This document shows positions 42,101 through 55,200 of a DNA stretch of 64,000 nucleotides, one piece after another; the stretch's first letter is position 1; each line of letters opens with the position of its first letter. The stretch covers positions 12,382,001 through 12,446,000 of the forward strand of contig NC_067290.1 in the NCBI RefSeq assembly GCF_020740795.1. Direction: 5' to 3'. This DNA comes from Apus apus (taxonomy: Eukaryota > Chordata > Aves > Apodiformes > Apodidae). Under the pieces are notes generated by a model, which did not search any database, was not told the DNA's origin, and saw only the letters and a program-made list of their open reading frames with translations. A program made the translations under genes and the position numbers.

Positions 42101-44448
42101 AGAGGCTGCTCCACCCGGAGCTGGCCATCTACCGTGGGTGTTGACTTGTCACCAAAAATAGAGCTTTTGTCATCAGGCAGCAGAACGTGCTTGCTGCCCT
42201 CTGTGTCCCGTGGCGTCCCTGGCGGAGTGCCGGCTGGCTCTGGCCGAACAGCCCCCTCAGGTGGCTCTTGACCACCAGCTCCTGGGGATTCTGGTGCCCC
42301 TGGCACTGTGGCACCAAGGGGCTGATGACCAGCAGGTGCTGCAGAAGCATTTGCTGGGCTGATGGGCTCATGGCCAAATGAGGCTCTTGTGAGAAGAGAG
42401 GACAGGGCTGCTGGCTCCTGGCTGGGAGTGGGGCCAGGGGGAGCCCCATTGTCTGGAGTGTGTGGGCTGCCTTGGGGTCATGCCAGGCCTCAGGGCAGCC
42501 ACCATCCCCAGCATCCTCAGGGCTCCCTGCTGCCTCCTGGCTCTCCAGTGTTCACACAAGGATGCTCCACGAGTGCTCCTGAATCCCTGCCAGTAATGTT
42601 TTATGTGTTTTAATGGACAAGATTAATATTAATTTGCACTTTTTTCCCCCCTTTTTCTCTTTTATTTAATATTTAGCAGCCCAGAGGACTTCTCCCTCCT
42701 TCTCCCACCTCTGGCAGGAACAAAAATAACTCCTCAGCAAGGACTGGATGTGGCAGGCGGGTTTGTCCTCAGCTCCAGCCAAGCGCTTCTGTTCACATTT
42801 AGCTGTGGGCACGTGTAGGGCCTTTTGCCTGCAGTCCACGTGGTCGTGTGTTCAGCTACCAGCTTGTGCCTAAGTGTTGGATGGATGAGGCCAAAACACT
42901 TTCTGGATGCCTTCATAGGCAAAGCTGTAGATTATTAGTTTAACCATTTCTCAAACTTCTCCATTGGAGAGCTTGAGGGAGCAGAGGCTTTGATCAGCAC
43001 CTGGCCACCCTGAAACGATGAATTTGTTAAGGAAAGGCTGGTTTTAACCAAAGTATTTCCTTTCTTCCTTTGAGATGGGCTTTGCCAGGCAGGGGAGGAG
43101 GAAAATTTGCCTTGCTACTGCCCTTGAGAAAGTGCCTGTGGGGCTGTGTGCTAGAAAAATAAGGTTGTAAGGAGAAGGGGGAAGCAAATGCTCCTGTCCG
43201 GAGTGGTGCTGCCTGCTCCACAGCTGAGGTCCTTCCAATGGTTGCTCTGGGGACAAGAATGAAACTGTCTTTGCTCATGACATAAATGGAGATTGCATGT
43301 GTAAAGGTATTTTATCTAGGTTTCCCTTATCCTTGCTTCCTCTGGGCCTTTCCCCATGAATGGCTTTTTCTGCTGCCTCTTGCTCTTCTTGGGGTGCACG
43401 TTCTCAGTCCCTGCTCCGCAGCAGCGATGCCGGGCACAGCCCCATCTGCAGCTCCCTCTTGCAGCACAGGAGGGCAAGAGCGAGCTGTCAGGCAGTCGGG
43501 CCTGATGGCTGCTGCTGCTGACAGTGTTTCTTTTATTTCCTGCCTGACATCTGCCTGTTTCACCTCTGGGAGGGTCTTGCCGTACAACAACAAAAGTGTG
43601 TTTAAGGGAAGTGGATGTGTTCCTTTTCATGTTACTGCACTGCTTGGTGACTGCATGCAAGTCTTACGTGCCTGAAACTGCATCTGACTGAGTGTGGCCA
43701 CTTAGGAGTGACCCAGCAGCCTCTGGATTTCCCTCCAGCTTAGTGCTGGTGGGACACCTGTCCAGATGGCTGCTTGGGGACAGGTGCCCCTGCAGGTTGA
43801 CCTGCTTGGGGGTGGGATAGAGACAAGTCAGGCAGGTTGTGGTCACATCTCTTTTTAGATTCCCCAGAGCCATCAGGGTGTCCTGCAGATGGAGACAGTG
43901 GAGAGCATGTCTCAAGAGGTAGATCTTTGGTGAGGGGGTCAGGAGAGGAACACAGTGGCTGTCACTGCAGTGGTTTTGGTGAGCAGTATGGTGGGGTTTA
44001 GTTCTCTGCTGCAAGTCCCTCTGCCCTCCAAGGAGAGGAGCGGTACCTTCCCCACCGGGCTGTGAGCTTGGGCTAGGAGGAGTATGGATGGATTTGGACT
44101 GGATCAGTCTTGGTTAGGAGGGGACACCTGGTTTGGTGTGCACAGTCGTACTCAGTAGACTGAGGTTTTGGTTGGTCTTTAGCCTTTCTCTTCTTCTGAT
44201 GCTGTCTGCCTCTCCCCCTCAACCAGGTGTCTCCGGAGAAGTGCCGCTTTGCCATAGGCCGAATCCTGAGCGAGGGGGACGCAAAGCCCTCGGAAGAGCA
44301 GATCAAGCGGTTCCTGAAGTATGGCTTCAAGATCTTCTCCTTCCCTGCTCCCAGCCACGTAGTCATGGCGACCTTCCCGTTCACCACACCGTTGTCCATC
44401 CACTTAGCAGTCAACCGTGTCCACCCAGCCCTTGACACCTACATCAAG
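38901..44448 (+). CDS. TEX264: TEX264 ER-phagy receptor, N-terminal 167 residues (partial)
   Basis: Joining 38901-39179 and 44227-44448 in phase 0 gives 167 codons that follow human TEX264 closely: membrane anchor, SAGSPP, YKF, GPYGESGQLFT, YYDNPH, KCRFAIGRILSEG, FSFPAPSHVV, and HPALDTYIK. TEX264 is a single-pass ER protein whose cytosolic GyrI-like domain and C-terminal LIR recruit LC3/GABARAP for ER-phagy. It also works with p97 and SPRTN on topoisomerase 1 adducts. The rest of the GyrI domain and the acidic LIR tail (about half the protein) are not in the window. It is transcribed away from RHOA. No defect is seen in the visible part. Confidence 0.95.
39180..44226 (+). other. TEX264: TEX264 intron after residue 93 (5,047 bp)
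   Basis: GTAAGG donor and CTCAACCAG acceptor. GC-rich, with many chance ORFs up to about 200 codons on both strands. None resembles a known protein and none has coherent splice boundaries. No RNA gene or transposon was recognised. Confidence 0.75.
44227..44448 (+). CDS. TEX264: TEX264 second coding exon (residues 94-167)
   Basis: The acceptor CCCTCAACCAG is followed by GTGTCTCCGGAGAAG (V-S-P-E-K). The exon is 222 nt, phase 0 at both ends, and closes at ATCAAG|GTAAGC. It carries the core of the GyrI-like domain, including KYGFKIFSFPAPSHVV and RVHPALDTYIK, which align directly with the human protein. Confidence 0.96.
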
Positions 44449-46448
44449 GTAAGCAAGTGTGGCGTGAAGAGCATTGCAAATGTTTGGTGAACTGTCAGAG
44501 TCTTCTCCTGCTGACAGCTGATCTGGCTGCTCTGACGTGTCATCTCTTGATGTCTTCCCTTGGGCACCACCATCAAGATCTTCTCCTTTTCCAATCTGGC
44601 AGGTATTTCCCCAGCAGGCATGTCCTTCCATTCTCTCCTTAGGCGCAGGGGTGTCTTTTCTGCTGTTTTGTGTTTACGAGAAGCACATTCTCATCTGATG
44701 ACTTGCTGTTCTTCTCCTTAACACAGAGATAAAAGCTGGTTTTCCCCTTGAGTGTTTTGCCTGTTGTTAGGATCTGGCAGGTATGTGCCCCTTCGGTGTA
44801 ACGCCTTGGTGACATCAAGCTTCTGTTCCAAGTGCCAGCCTCACCCATGGGGCAGCTGTCTTCTGCAGGGGCGGGAGGAGAAGCTAGAAAGTTTCTGGCC
44901 CATGGGCTTATGAAAACTCTAGTTTCAAGCAGTGCATTGGAATTTGTGGCCCTTGGTCCTGGGTGGGCAGCTGGATGTGGAGGGCTACTCTCTCTGTTAG
45001 CCCTTTAATCTCCATCCTGCAGAGTACCTTGCTGTGCTGGCCCTCACCCCTTAGCAGAGCAGGTGGCCATTCCCTCTGTTTCTGCTCTTTTTGAAGCCAG
45101 CTCTGCTGCCTGGCTCTGGCTGTCAGACCAGCTGCAGCAGCAGTGTTCCCAAATAGCAGACCTGACAGACACCTCCAGATCCAGGCTTTATTTCCAGGCA
45201 AGTATGATCCTGGCTAGCTGGGTGGTGGAGGAAAGGAACTATCCTTCCTGGAGGAGAAGGATGCTGGAGAGGGGCTGGTGCTCAGCTCCTTCCTTATCTG
45301 ACTGTCGGGTTCTGCTGCTTTCGTTTGTTCGTGTTGAAACACACTATTTATAAACTTGCTTTTCCTGGCAAAACTCCCAGCCCTGTGAGGGAACCGTGTG
45401 ATTCCCTCCAGCACCACTCTGTGCTGCAGGACGGCTGCCCGGGTGCTAACCCCAGAACTTCAGCTGGAGGCTCTTTGCTGACCCTCTTGCCTGCCCCCGC
45501 CGCAGGCAGCTGCCTGCAGGTACCAGCAGAAGGTGCATGAACACTGGCCGTGGGTGAGACAGCTGGTGCTGATGTCCCCCCACCGTGCTGGAGAGCTAGT
45601 GGAGAGCAGAAGCAGTTCCTTGTTCTTCTCCCTCCATCTCTTGCTGGAGCTCTGCCGACTGTCTTGGTGCGGGGGTGCAGGCAGCCCTGCGGGTGGGCAG
45701 GGCAGGGAGGTGTGGGCGGGAGCACCAGGCTGGCTGCGGGAGCACTGAGCGAGGCAGGGCTGACGCTGCCTTGTGTGGGGAAAGGTCCCGGCGAGCGCGT
45801 CTGTTGCAGGAAGGATGGAGTGGTCAGAGCCAAAAAGGGAACCACAGGTTGTCCTGGGAGCACTTGGCAGCCCTTAATGGGAGTGGCCGATTGTGAATTA
45901 AAATAACTGAAGTCATACAGAAACGCAGCACCCAGGGCTGCATGTGGTGGGAGGGGACGCATTTTGATCTCTGTCCCAGTCCCAATAGCTCGTGTGTATG
46001 TCACGGTGTTTGCCCACATCTGTCCCCAAGTCCTGCAGACACCCTGCCCACGTTAAATTGACTGTGGGGATGCAGGCAGGGAGATGATGATGTTGCCTTG
46101 CCAGTGAGGGGCTGAGGGGAGTGGGTGCTGTTGGTGCCCTGAAACTTGGATATGCCCTGGCTTCCTCCAGCATGGCTTGGGGGCTTTGGAGGCCATTGCA
46201 GCCACACCAGCAGCATTCCTGACACTTCTGCCAGACTGCCTGCACCCCTGGGGCTGAGCTGGCACTTCCCAGGGTGAAGGGATGGGGAGGGAGGGGGGGA
46301 AACTTTCATGGAAACAGGTGACCTGTGCCCGCTCGGTGGTGGGAATGGGGGTTGCCATGGAGACAGCTTCTCCAAATAGCATCCTTCATCCCACCCCCAG
46401 CGCCCGGCTCCCTTAAGCAACCCTAGACAGCAGTGAGACAGAGATTTG

Positions 46449-46469
46449 CTTTATTTATTTATTTATTTC
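46449..46469. repeat. (TTTA)n microsatellite
   Basis: Five uninterrupted TTTA/ATTT units in an otherwise GC-rich intron. Confidence 0.85.
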
Positions 46470-46689
46470 ACGCTGTGCTGGCTTTGAGAAGGGCGCTGTT
46501 AATGAGAGCCTGGGGTCAGGCGTGCCGAGCGCGGGTCCCCCCCCTGCCTCCTGGTCCCCGTGGCAGCAGGGAGGAAGGGGGTGGGATGGCAAAAGCCAGG
46601 AGACATGAAAAGGGGGTCAGTGGCAGAGATGAAATGCCAGCTCCCTGGGAGAGAGGGAATTAGCTGAAGTAGAGGGAGGATGGTGTGGC

Positions 46690-46850
46690 CGCCTAGTCAT
46701 AGGAAGGAGTTTGTGGGAAAGCAGGGGATGGAGATGAAGGTGGAGGAGGCAGGGAGAGGAGTGGAAGGTGGGGAAGGAGGGTGGAGAAAGCTTTGGAGAT
46801 GCTGAAAAATAGGGGAGGAGAAGGGGACTGGAGGGGACCTGTGAGCTGAG
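46690..46850. repeat. purine-rich (G/A) low-complexity tract
   Basis: The plus strand is strongly biased to G and A (runs such as GGAGGAGAAGGGGACTGGAG), with few pyrimidines over about 150 bases. There is no repeat unit. It is flanked by ordinary intron sequence. Confidence 0.6.
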
Positions 46851-47741
46851 GGTTTGGGGACTGGCTGATGGGAGCAGGACTGTGAGAGGTGCTGGGGGAC
46901 TCTGGAGCACACGGGGGGTGTCCCTCCAGCACCCTTCCTATGACATCCCCTGAGGTTAACTGTTGAGGACATCTGGCTCCTGAAGCTGAAAGCTGGTGGG
47001 TGCAGAGGGTGAAGGTGACTCCCTCTGGACTCACTGGTGCGATGCTGAAGTTGCTGGGGCTGCTTGTGGCTCAGGTTTCCCGAGCAATCCTGGTACAGTG
47101 GTGCCAGCTTTCAGCCACGTGGGCTCAGTGTGTCCCACTCTGCTGCTGCTTTGGGAGGGAAAGGGAAACTGAAAAAGAAAATTCATAACAATAATTAGAA
47201 AAAATAAACAGGATAGTGGAGTCTCCTTTTGCTGGAGATGAAAGGGGAGATGGTGCTGCAATCTGGCTGCCTTTGCAGCATGTAGGTTCACGCCCTGGCT
47301 CTTGTGGGGCTCAGGAGGTGGCATTTCTGTGACTCTTTGGGTGTAGCCACAGCTTGTGGGAAATGGCTGCAGCTGTCCCTGGCAGGTAAGATGACATCCT
47401 TCCCCTGGGAACACAGGCTGGCAGCAGCAGTGACTTGCTGGCTGGAATTGCCTTTGGAGAAACCCAGGGGAGCCTGCTGGCTTGTTGCTCCAAGTGTAGG
47501 TTATTTAAGGCATGGGCTGGGGTTATTTAAGCGTCCCTTGGAAGAATTTCTTCCCTGATAGCTCCTGCTGTTACCTCTCCTTGCTGCAGGGCAGGTATGT
47601 GCTGCTGTCCCAGAGCTGCCAGTCAGACCCAGCAGTCCCTGCTCCCAGGTGCAAAGCAGAGCTCCTGCAAAGCTCTTCTCTGGTGGGTATCCTTTCTGAC
47701 AGCTCTGGAACCAGGTTATTGCCCTGTAACCTCCTGCCATT

Positions 47742-48753
47742 TCAAGGAGTGTTTATTCTGGCTTGGGTGTAACGAGCTCTCGGTGGTGGGCTGCATGTGC
47801 CCGTGTCTCTCTGCATCCATGCTGGCATCCAGCAGGCACTGGATGCCTTTCTATGCTCCTTAAGAGCATAGAAAGACCTGGCTTGCTCCCCTTTACAGCT
47901 AGGGAGACCTGTTAATCCTCTGGCCACTAGCTTGGGGTGAACTTTGCTCCCCTTCTTGGCTATGGCAATTTGGGATACAGTCACCTCTTGCATCTCTCTT
48001 TGATAAGCTAAATATACAGGGCTTGTAAAATCTTCCACTGGCATATTTTCCAATGTTTCCAATCTTAATTCCGGGATCCTTTTTTGGACCTGTTTTTTGA
48101 TCTGTTTTTGGCCTAGAAAGTTCTCTGACTTGTCAGTAGCACAAATTGATACTTTATTTCAGCAATGGTCTGATTGCTGTGGTGCACCGGGCTCTGGTGG
48201 AGATCTTGTCCCCTTCTGTGGACCCCTGGGCCATAGGCTTATTCAGAGCCAGCCAACAGTGACTTCAAACATGTGCCACTGTCCTTTAATGGAGTTGTAG
48301 TTTCTTGATTAAAAAACATATCAGAGTTTGAATGAGGGGCATGGGTGCTGGTTCATTTATCAGTCAAGCCTGCAATCCCCACAAAAATAGATCACATTTG
48401 CCAACAGGATCTGACAGCTGTAAATGTGTGTTAGTTGGCATTAATTATCCCAGTCTCCTTTGCTTCCTGGTGATCTGGTCTGGCTACAGCCATCCATTTA
48501 GTTGCCTTGGCTCTGTCTTCACCTGACCAGCCTATGCTTACCCCAGTCAGCTATTTACCCATTTGAATATTGGCAGGTACAAGCTGCTGTCTCTCCTGGG
48601 GTTTTGTAGCATCTCCAGCTGGCCAGACATCATCACCCTTTGAGGTGTGGACAGCTTGTCAGCCAGGACTTTGGCATGTTTTAAATGTCTGCTATTTGGA
48701 CCTGTGAACCATGTGTTATATCTTCCATGGAAGAGCAAACACTTCATCCACAT
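47742..48753 (-). other. unrecognised AT-richer block with minus-strand open frames
   Basis: Minus-strand frames at 48753-48547 (68 codons, starting MWMKCLLFHGRYNTWFTGPN) and 48062-47742 (106 codons, with METLENMPVEDFTSPVYLAY and YQREMQEVTVSQIAIAKKGS) have protein-like residue use, unlike the Pro/Ser/Cys-rich chance ORFs nearby. They are not in one frame and no splice pair joins them. A decayed retroelement coding region is one possibility. I do not recognise the family. Confidence 0.3.
47824..47875. repeat. two adjacent perfect hairpins
   Basis: GGCATCCAG (47824-47832), a 6-base loop, then CTGGATGCC (47839-47847) form a 9-bp perfect stem. Sharing its last base, CTTTCTATGCTC (47847-47858), a 5-base loop, then GAGCATAGAAAG (47864-47875) form a 12-bp perfect stem. 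The pair sits where the GC-rich intron gives way to an AT-richer block on the right. Confidence 0.8.
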
Positions 48754-51700
48754 CCTCTGCCTGCCTTCTCTGCATTTGTCCTAAATCCACTGCAGAAGCA
48801 GTTGCCAAACTCTCCTCTCTTCCCTGGGGCACCACTGAGGTTGTCACCAGTTGTGACAAGGGAAGGTCTGTGGAGCTCTGATCCTGTCCCAGTTTGTGTT
48901 TTACAGGAGAAACTGTGGAGCCATCTCTTTGCTTGGCAGTGTTGAGGGGCTGGGGTCAGAGGTTGACAGCTGATAAAACATTTGCAAAGAGGACCCAATT
49001 ATTGGGATGTTTTTCCACTTGAATTCTTTCTCCTGAGTGATTTAGTTTGTTTATTTTGAGCTCTGTGAATGAAGCCTTTTTAAATACCAGCTTGTCCTGC
49101 ACGAGTCGTCCAGGCTGCTGAGTGTGTGAGAGACCCAATCACAGTGGCAGCTCCAGCTGATCAGCTCCTACTCAAGGTTTTCCTCCAGGGGTCTCAGAAG
49201 TTCTGTAGATGCCCAGCCCTCTCTGCCAGTGCTGTTCTTCAACCATAGCTTTGCTTGTCCTCAAGAACTCCTTTGGTCTCCTGTTAGCTCTGGAAACCAC
49301 AGGCTGCAGACCACTGCCTGAGGTGGAGCCCTAACTGATCCCTGGCCACTCAAAGTCCCATATCCATCTCCCCATGGAGGAGGAGGAGCAGGATACCTTT
49401 CTTTAGAACTTACCACCACCAACCTGGGACTTTGCTGCCCTCAATGTCTCATCATATGGGCCTAGAAGGACTCATTCAGATGACCTTCTTCCTCTTGGCA
49501 TGAGTGAGCCACTGCACAATATGCCTGTGGCTTTCTCGGAAACAGAGATCTCCATCCCCCTACTTTCCCTTTTTCCATACCCCAAGGTGACCATGGGGAT
49601 GGGTTTGTGGATACCTTGAGAAGGGTCAAGGATGCTGGGGAGAGAGGTGGTGCCTCGGCTACCTGGCTAGCTGGGATGACCCATGTGTGCTTGAATATAG
49701 GTCTGCGGGTTCCCAGGAGGACGTAACTGCTGTGAAGTGAGCCTGATGCATCAAATGAAAATGGGGGGAAAAAAAGCTGCTGAGAATCATAGAGGATTTG
49801 ACATATCTAGCTCATATTGATGGCAGAGATGAGACCAGACCTGACAGTGTGACAGGCTGCTGGGCCCTGGGCTGGCAGGGGCTTGGATTAAGGATACAGA
49901 CTCTGGGGGAAGTGTTTTGGGAGCCCTTGCATGGGTCATAGGCAGGGCTGGAGGTTGGGTAACGCATGGCTTGTGCGCTGCAGATGGACCTGCCAGTCCC
50001 CAGTGCCCAGTTGTGTATCCAGTGGCTTCAGCAGCAGGCTGGGGTTGTCTCCAGCTCTTGTCCCTCAGGTACTTCCAGTGTGGCTGTAGCCACCTAGTAA
50101 CATCTCCAGTGGGTTATGGTGGGGAGGAGGATGATGACGAGAAACCCTGGGGTGGGCAGTGCAGAGAGGTTCCTAGTGGAGGGTGACAGATTTTTCCTTT
50201 CCAGATTTTTTTGCTTTTGTCATTTTTTTGACCTCAGCAGTATGGTCTGACTCAGAGCGAGGGAATTGATGACAAGCCACCTCTTTGGTTTGGCCCTAGT
50301 GGTAACAGACACCCAGAAGCAGGGTTTGGAAATGAAGGGGAAGAAACAAGATCCATCCTGCTTATTTTCCCCTCTTAAAAACAAAACCCAGCTTGAAGGC
50401 TGCTCTGGCTTTCTTTATCCTGTGACCAAGGAAGGCCTGACCAGTGTTGTCTTTGTCACCTGTCACTCAACATCATGAGTGCTATACAGTGGGTTGAGTT
50501 GTCTCCTTTAGGAACCCTGTTGGACTTAGGGATGTGTTGGGAGTCAGAGATGGCTTTGGGCCAGTGCTCCTGGTGCCTGGGGGCAGGTGCCCGTTGGGGC
50601 ATGTGATGGTGTGTGTTGAGTCCATCACACTCCCTCCTCTCACTTAGGCTTTACTCACCCTGTTTCTGTTGCCACTAAAAGAGGTGATGTAAGTAGATGA
50701 GATTTTGGCCTTACCTTATTTTAGAGAAAGACAGTTTAAGGACGGGGCTCCCAGCAAGCCATGAGTCTCTCCTTTCACATCCCAGATTCCCCACCAGCCT
50801 GAGCTTGATACTGAGGATGAGTGCTGGGGTAGGTTGCCTGGCTGCACTGGAGGGCACCATTGGCTGGTGTGTGCCAGCAAATCTCTTCATCTCAGGCTGG
50901 GCAGGAGAGGTGGCACCATGATGTGCCAGCCCGAGCCCGCTGGAGGGTGACACACAATGGCAGGAACTGGAGAGGGACCCCGAGGTGTCTCCGTGTGGGT
51001 TGGGCACCTTTGCAGGCACATCCATCTCCGCTGAGCTGCACTGACAGCTGGTTTCCAGCAGTCCCTCTCCAGCCAGCCCTCCTGTTCGCTGCTGGTTGGC
51101 AGCTCCCGACTGCTTGTCACATCAGATCAGTTTGTGTGTTTGCAGCGACTTCTATTTACTAAATATTTTTAGCATCAAAACATTCTGAAGAAGTTTCAGT
51201 CCTGCAAGCATGAGTGACCTCACCTTCAGCATGGAGCGGGTGAGACGCCCGTGAGGTTGGGCCAGGAGCAGGGCCAGATGGAAGGGGTTTGTGGTGGGCA
51301 ATGTTGTTTAACGCTGCAGGGACCTTTGGCCCTGGCTCGGGCTGGGCTCGTGCAGCGGGGCAGGTCTGTTTGACCCGTGTCTGCAGGGAACGTGCTCCTG
51401 CTACGCTGCTGATGGAACATACGGGCATCTGGGGCTCTGCCTCACATCACCTGCCGCTCGCAGCAGGCTTCCCCACATTCCAGCGTCTCCAGGAGGAGTC
51501 TGGCATCTACTGTTAGTTTTTCCCTGATCCTTGTGAGCAGGCTGGCGAGCAGCGCCTTAGTGCTGGGCACTGCCCTGGTGAGCTGGCATGGCCTCTGACT
51601 TGTGCCAGCGCCATCCCTGCTGCTCTGCTGCCTCAGGCTTGCAAGCACCTTCCCTCTTGCAAGCATGTGGCTTCTGTTTCAGCTCTGCTCTTTGGTTACA

Positions 51701-51964
51701 CGGAGGCAGGTGTGAAAAAACCACAGCTTTGGTGGCATCACTGCTTTGTGCAGAAAAGAGGTTTTCTGGCCAGCTTTGAGCTCTGGTGGTTACAGAGGCT
51801 CCTTCCCTGCCTCTGCAGCTCATGTATGAAATCACCTGGTTTTTTTCCCCAGTTTTTATTGGCTCCATGCAAGTGTCTGGCCGAGCAGCAGGCAGAGGAG
51901 TCCTGGTCCTGGGGAAGGGGCTGGGGTGGGATGCAGACTCCCAGCCACTGTGGCCTCCCCAGTT

Positions 51965-52220
51965 CAAATTGATGACAGAATGGGAACAGCCCAGGTTGGA
52001 AGGGACTTGGAAAGATTGTCTGGTCCAGCCTTTCATGGGAAGGGGAGCCTGGATGAGATTATCTAGCACCCAATTGCATCTTGAAAGCCTCCAGTGATGT
52101 GGACTCTGCCATGTTCCTTGGGAGGCTGTTCAAGCTGGCAGCTTGGTGCCAGGTCTCTGCCACCGTGGGTGCTTTCCTGTGATGTCCAACATTTTGATCC
52201 TGTTACCATCCCAGCTTCTT
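51965..52220 (-). mobile_element. CR1 LINE 3' fragment
   Basis: The plus strand gives the reverse complement of a CR1 3' end: CAGGTTGGAAGGGACTTGG, then a GTCTGGTCCAGCC-like block, GCATCTTGAAAGCCTCCAGT, TTGGGAGGCTGTTCAAG, and TTTCCTGTGATGTCCAAC. The order and spacing are those of antisense bird CR1 copies. It is short and 5'-truncated. Confidence 0.82.
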
Positions 52221-55200
52221 TTTCAGGAGCATTTCCAAAGGCAGCTCCTGGAAGGCGAGCAAAATTCCCATGCAAGAGCCTGCTTTCCCATGCAAGACAA
52301 ATCATGTGGGCATCTCTGATGGCCTGAAGGCCAAAAGCCCAGCCCAGTGCTGCCTGCCAGCCTGTGGTCCTGCTCAGGACATTTTCATCCTGGGAGAGAG
52401 TGAGGAGCCACCTCATTCTCCCAGCTGCTGATTTGGAATGCTGGGGCTTGCAGCTTTGTAATGACTTCCCCAGCCTCGCAAAATTGCCACAGAGATGTAT
52501 CTGCTCAGACAAGGATTTGCTCCCCCCTAGCCTTTGCAGCCAGGATTAATGATCACGGAGGAAGCAGGGATGTTTCATGCGCTTGTCCAAGGGAGAGGAA
52601 GAACTGAAATGGTTTGCCTTGGGCAAGGAGGGAAAGTAAAATACTACAGTGCTTTTCTGTCAGATCTCTTATCTACTCAATCTATACATGTGCTTTCCCC
52701 AGATGTATTTATAGAGAATCCCAGAGGATGCATCTGGCTCAGAAGGCTTTCTTTGTCAGGCATTGGAGACAGGTCCAGGTCCCTCAAGCAGTGACACTGT
52801 CCCAAACCTTGGGATCTTCCCTCCTTGCCAGCCAGTCAATTAATTTGAGGATAAGATTGATCTTCCTCTCTGCAATTATTTTAGTAGGCTCCTAATGAGT
52901 TTTTTCTGGGCTGGTTCTTTCCTGTAGCCCTCTGAGCCAGACCTTGCCAGCTGTGCCAGGCTTGAGAAACAGCAAAATGAACCTGATCAAATGCGAAACA
53001 GTGTCTTAGAAATACTGATCTTTTCCAGCAAATGCTGCTGGCCCAGTTTCCCTGGCTGTGAAGCTCCCACTTTGAAATCTGTGGAGCAGGGAGATAATAC
53101 ATTTGAAAGCATTTTTACCTCCAGAAAAGAGACCATTGTGCTATGACTAACTTGCACTTTTTCAATTCTAGTTAGGTATACAATAGTAGAAAAGACCCCG
53201 CTTCGGGGAGGGCAGGAGTATGAAAACATTTCTCTTCTGCACTGAGTCAAAACATGGATGGATGAATTGTGAGGCTGGGTGGTAATCAGATCACAGGGAT
53301 GAAGGAACAGAATCAGTTCTTGCTCCTTCCTGTGCCGAGAGCTTACGTGCCAAAGGCGAGACACTGGCTTGGGGCTGCATCCATGGCCGCAGCACCGGGG
53401 AGGTGCCCGAGCCCAGGTGCTGGCTCTGAAGCAGGGAGGCACACTTGCAAGGCCCTCAGGGTCTATTCTTTTGACTGGGATATAGCACATCCACATATAT
53501 ATATATAAAACCCTGCTGCCTCTGCCTGCCTGCAGCAGCCACTGCTCTTTGGATGCTGTTTGCATTGGTGCTGCTGGGCACTGGTGGTGTCAGGCAAGGG
53601 CAGCAGGCTGTTGGTGTCCCAAGCCACCAGTCCTTGTGACCATGGCAGATGCAAAGGTCTTCATTGCTGCTCACATTTTGGGGAGGCTTTAATGGGCTCA
53701 GTGTGTGCTTTTTCTCTGTTGATGTTGTTGTCTGGTGGCTGGTGCTCTACCCACACCCCTAGGGACTCTCGGCCTTTGTGGAGCTGGTGCAGGGCACAGA
53801 GAGATGCAATGGTTCAGTGTAGACCCACGTACACCCAGTACATCCCATCCAGCTTGAAGGAGCAGACACCTGCTGCTGAGCTTGGGTTGTCCTGACAGGC
53901 TACAGAAAATCATGCTGCCAAATCCTGGCCCTCTTTGACTCTAGGTTTGCCAGGACCAGGTTCATCTTTGTGGTCTCCAGCTGCCTCTGCTGTTGCAGGG
54001 CTCTGGAGCAGCTTGCAGCCTGCTCTGTGAGCTCCTTGAAAGAGGAAGGTCAAGCTGTGCTTAATTCTTGGCTTTCAGGCTTTTGGAGAGCGCTTGGGAG
54101 CCCTAAGCTTCAGGTTTCCTTATGTCCTGTTTCTTTTCCAGCATGTGTCAGCTTATTCCATCCTCTCTGCTTCAGCCAAAGCAGGGAAAATTGGAGCCTT
54201 TACAGCCAAACTGGCAAAAATTGAAGCCTTTAATAGGAATGTTGCCAGTTTCTAGCTCCAGCACCCATGCCTGGAGCTGGCAGGGATGACTCCAGGTTAG
54301 AAGTGTCCCGAAGCAGCTGATGGAGATCTGCAGCCTGGGAAGGATGTCCAGGCTTCCTGTGCTGCTTCCCTAGTTCCATCCTGGGCAAGCAGCAAGCTCC
54401 AAATGTGGATCCACTGGCCTGTGTGCATCAGGGAAGCTGAGGAAGGCTTTCAGGATTGTGAGAGCAGCCCAGCTGCTGCAGAGAGCCTGAGCTCCACTCC
54501 AGCTTCACCAAGGCAGCATCTAAGGGGTGCTTGCTGCCAGCTGCTCCAAGAGGGCTGGGAGTCCTGAGGCAGCAGGGAGAGAGGATGGACTTGCAGGCTG
54601 TCTCCTCTGGCACTGGGGTAGCAAAGCAGAGGCACTGGGGCCACAAAATGGAGTCACTGGTGGGGACTAGGTGTGCTTGTCTTCCAGGCCACTGGCAACT
54701 GGATTTTGCAGATCTACATTTTGCCTGGCTTTGTTCCTCCTAAAGCTCAGCAGGGCTGTGTTGGTCTGAGCCTGAACTCAAGTTAAATGACACAAGTGTG
54801 GCTTTGCATTTCAAAGGATCTGAGGGACTGGAAGGAAGCCTGGGAGCTTCTGGAGAGACTGAGTAATTGAGGTGATTTTTTTTTTTTGGTGGCTTGTATG
54901 ATGTCCACTGGCTGCTCACTCCAAAGACGGATGATTTTACCTGTTCATCTTCTGCTAATGTCAGGATTTATAAAAGCCCTGCAGGGATGAAGGGGAGTGA
55001 CAGGGCTGAGTCCAACTGTGAGAGCAGGTTAGTAATGGGTCTGTGTCCCTGACTCTGGCTGCTTGTCATAGTGATGACTTGTGGATGAACACATGTTCCT
55101 GGTATAGGACCCCTGGAAACTTCTGCTTCTGCTCCCCCCTCTTCCACACACCACAAATCAGAAGATATCCTGGTATATTTAAAACTGTTACAATATTCAT

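Noticed and set aside
45348-46019. 223-codon minus-strand ORF rich in Pro, Ser and Ala
   Set aside because: Low-complexity chance ORF in GC-rich intron. No motif, no splice context, and competing ORFs on the other strand.
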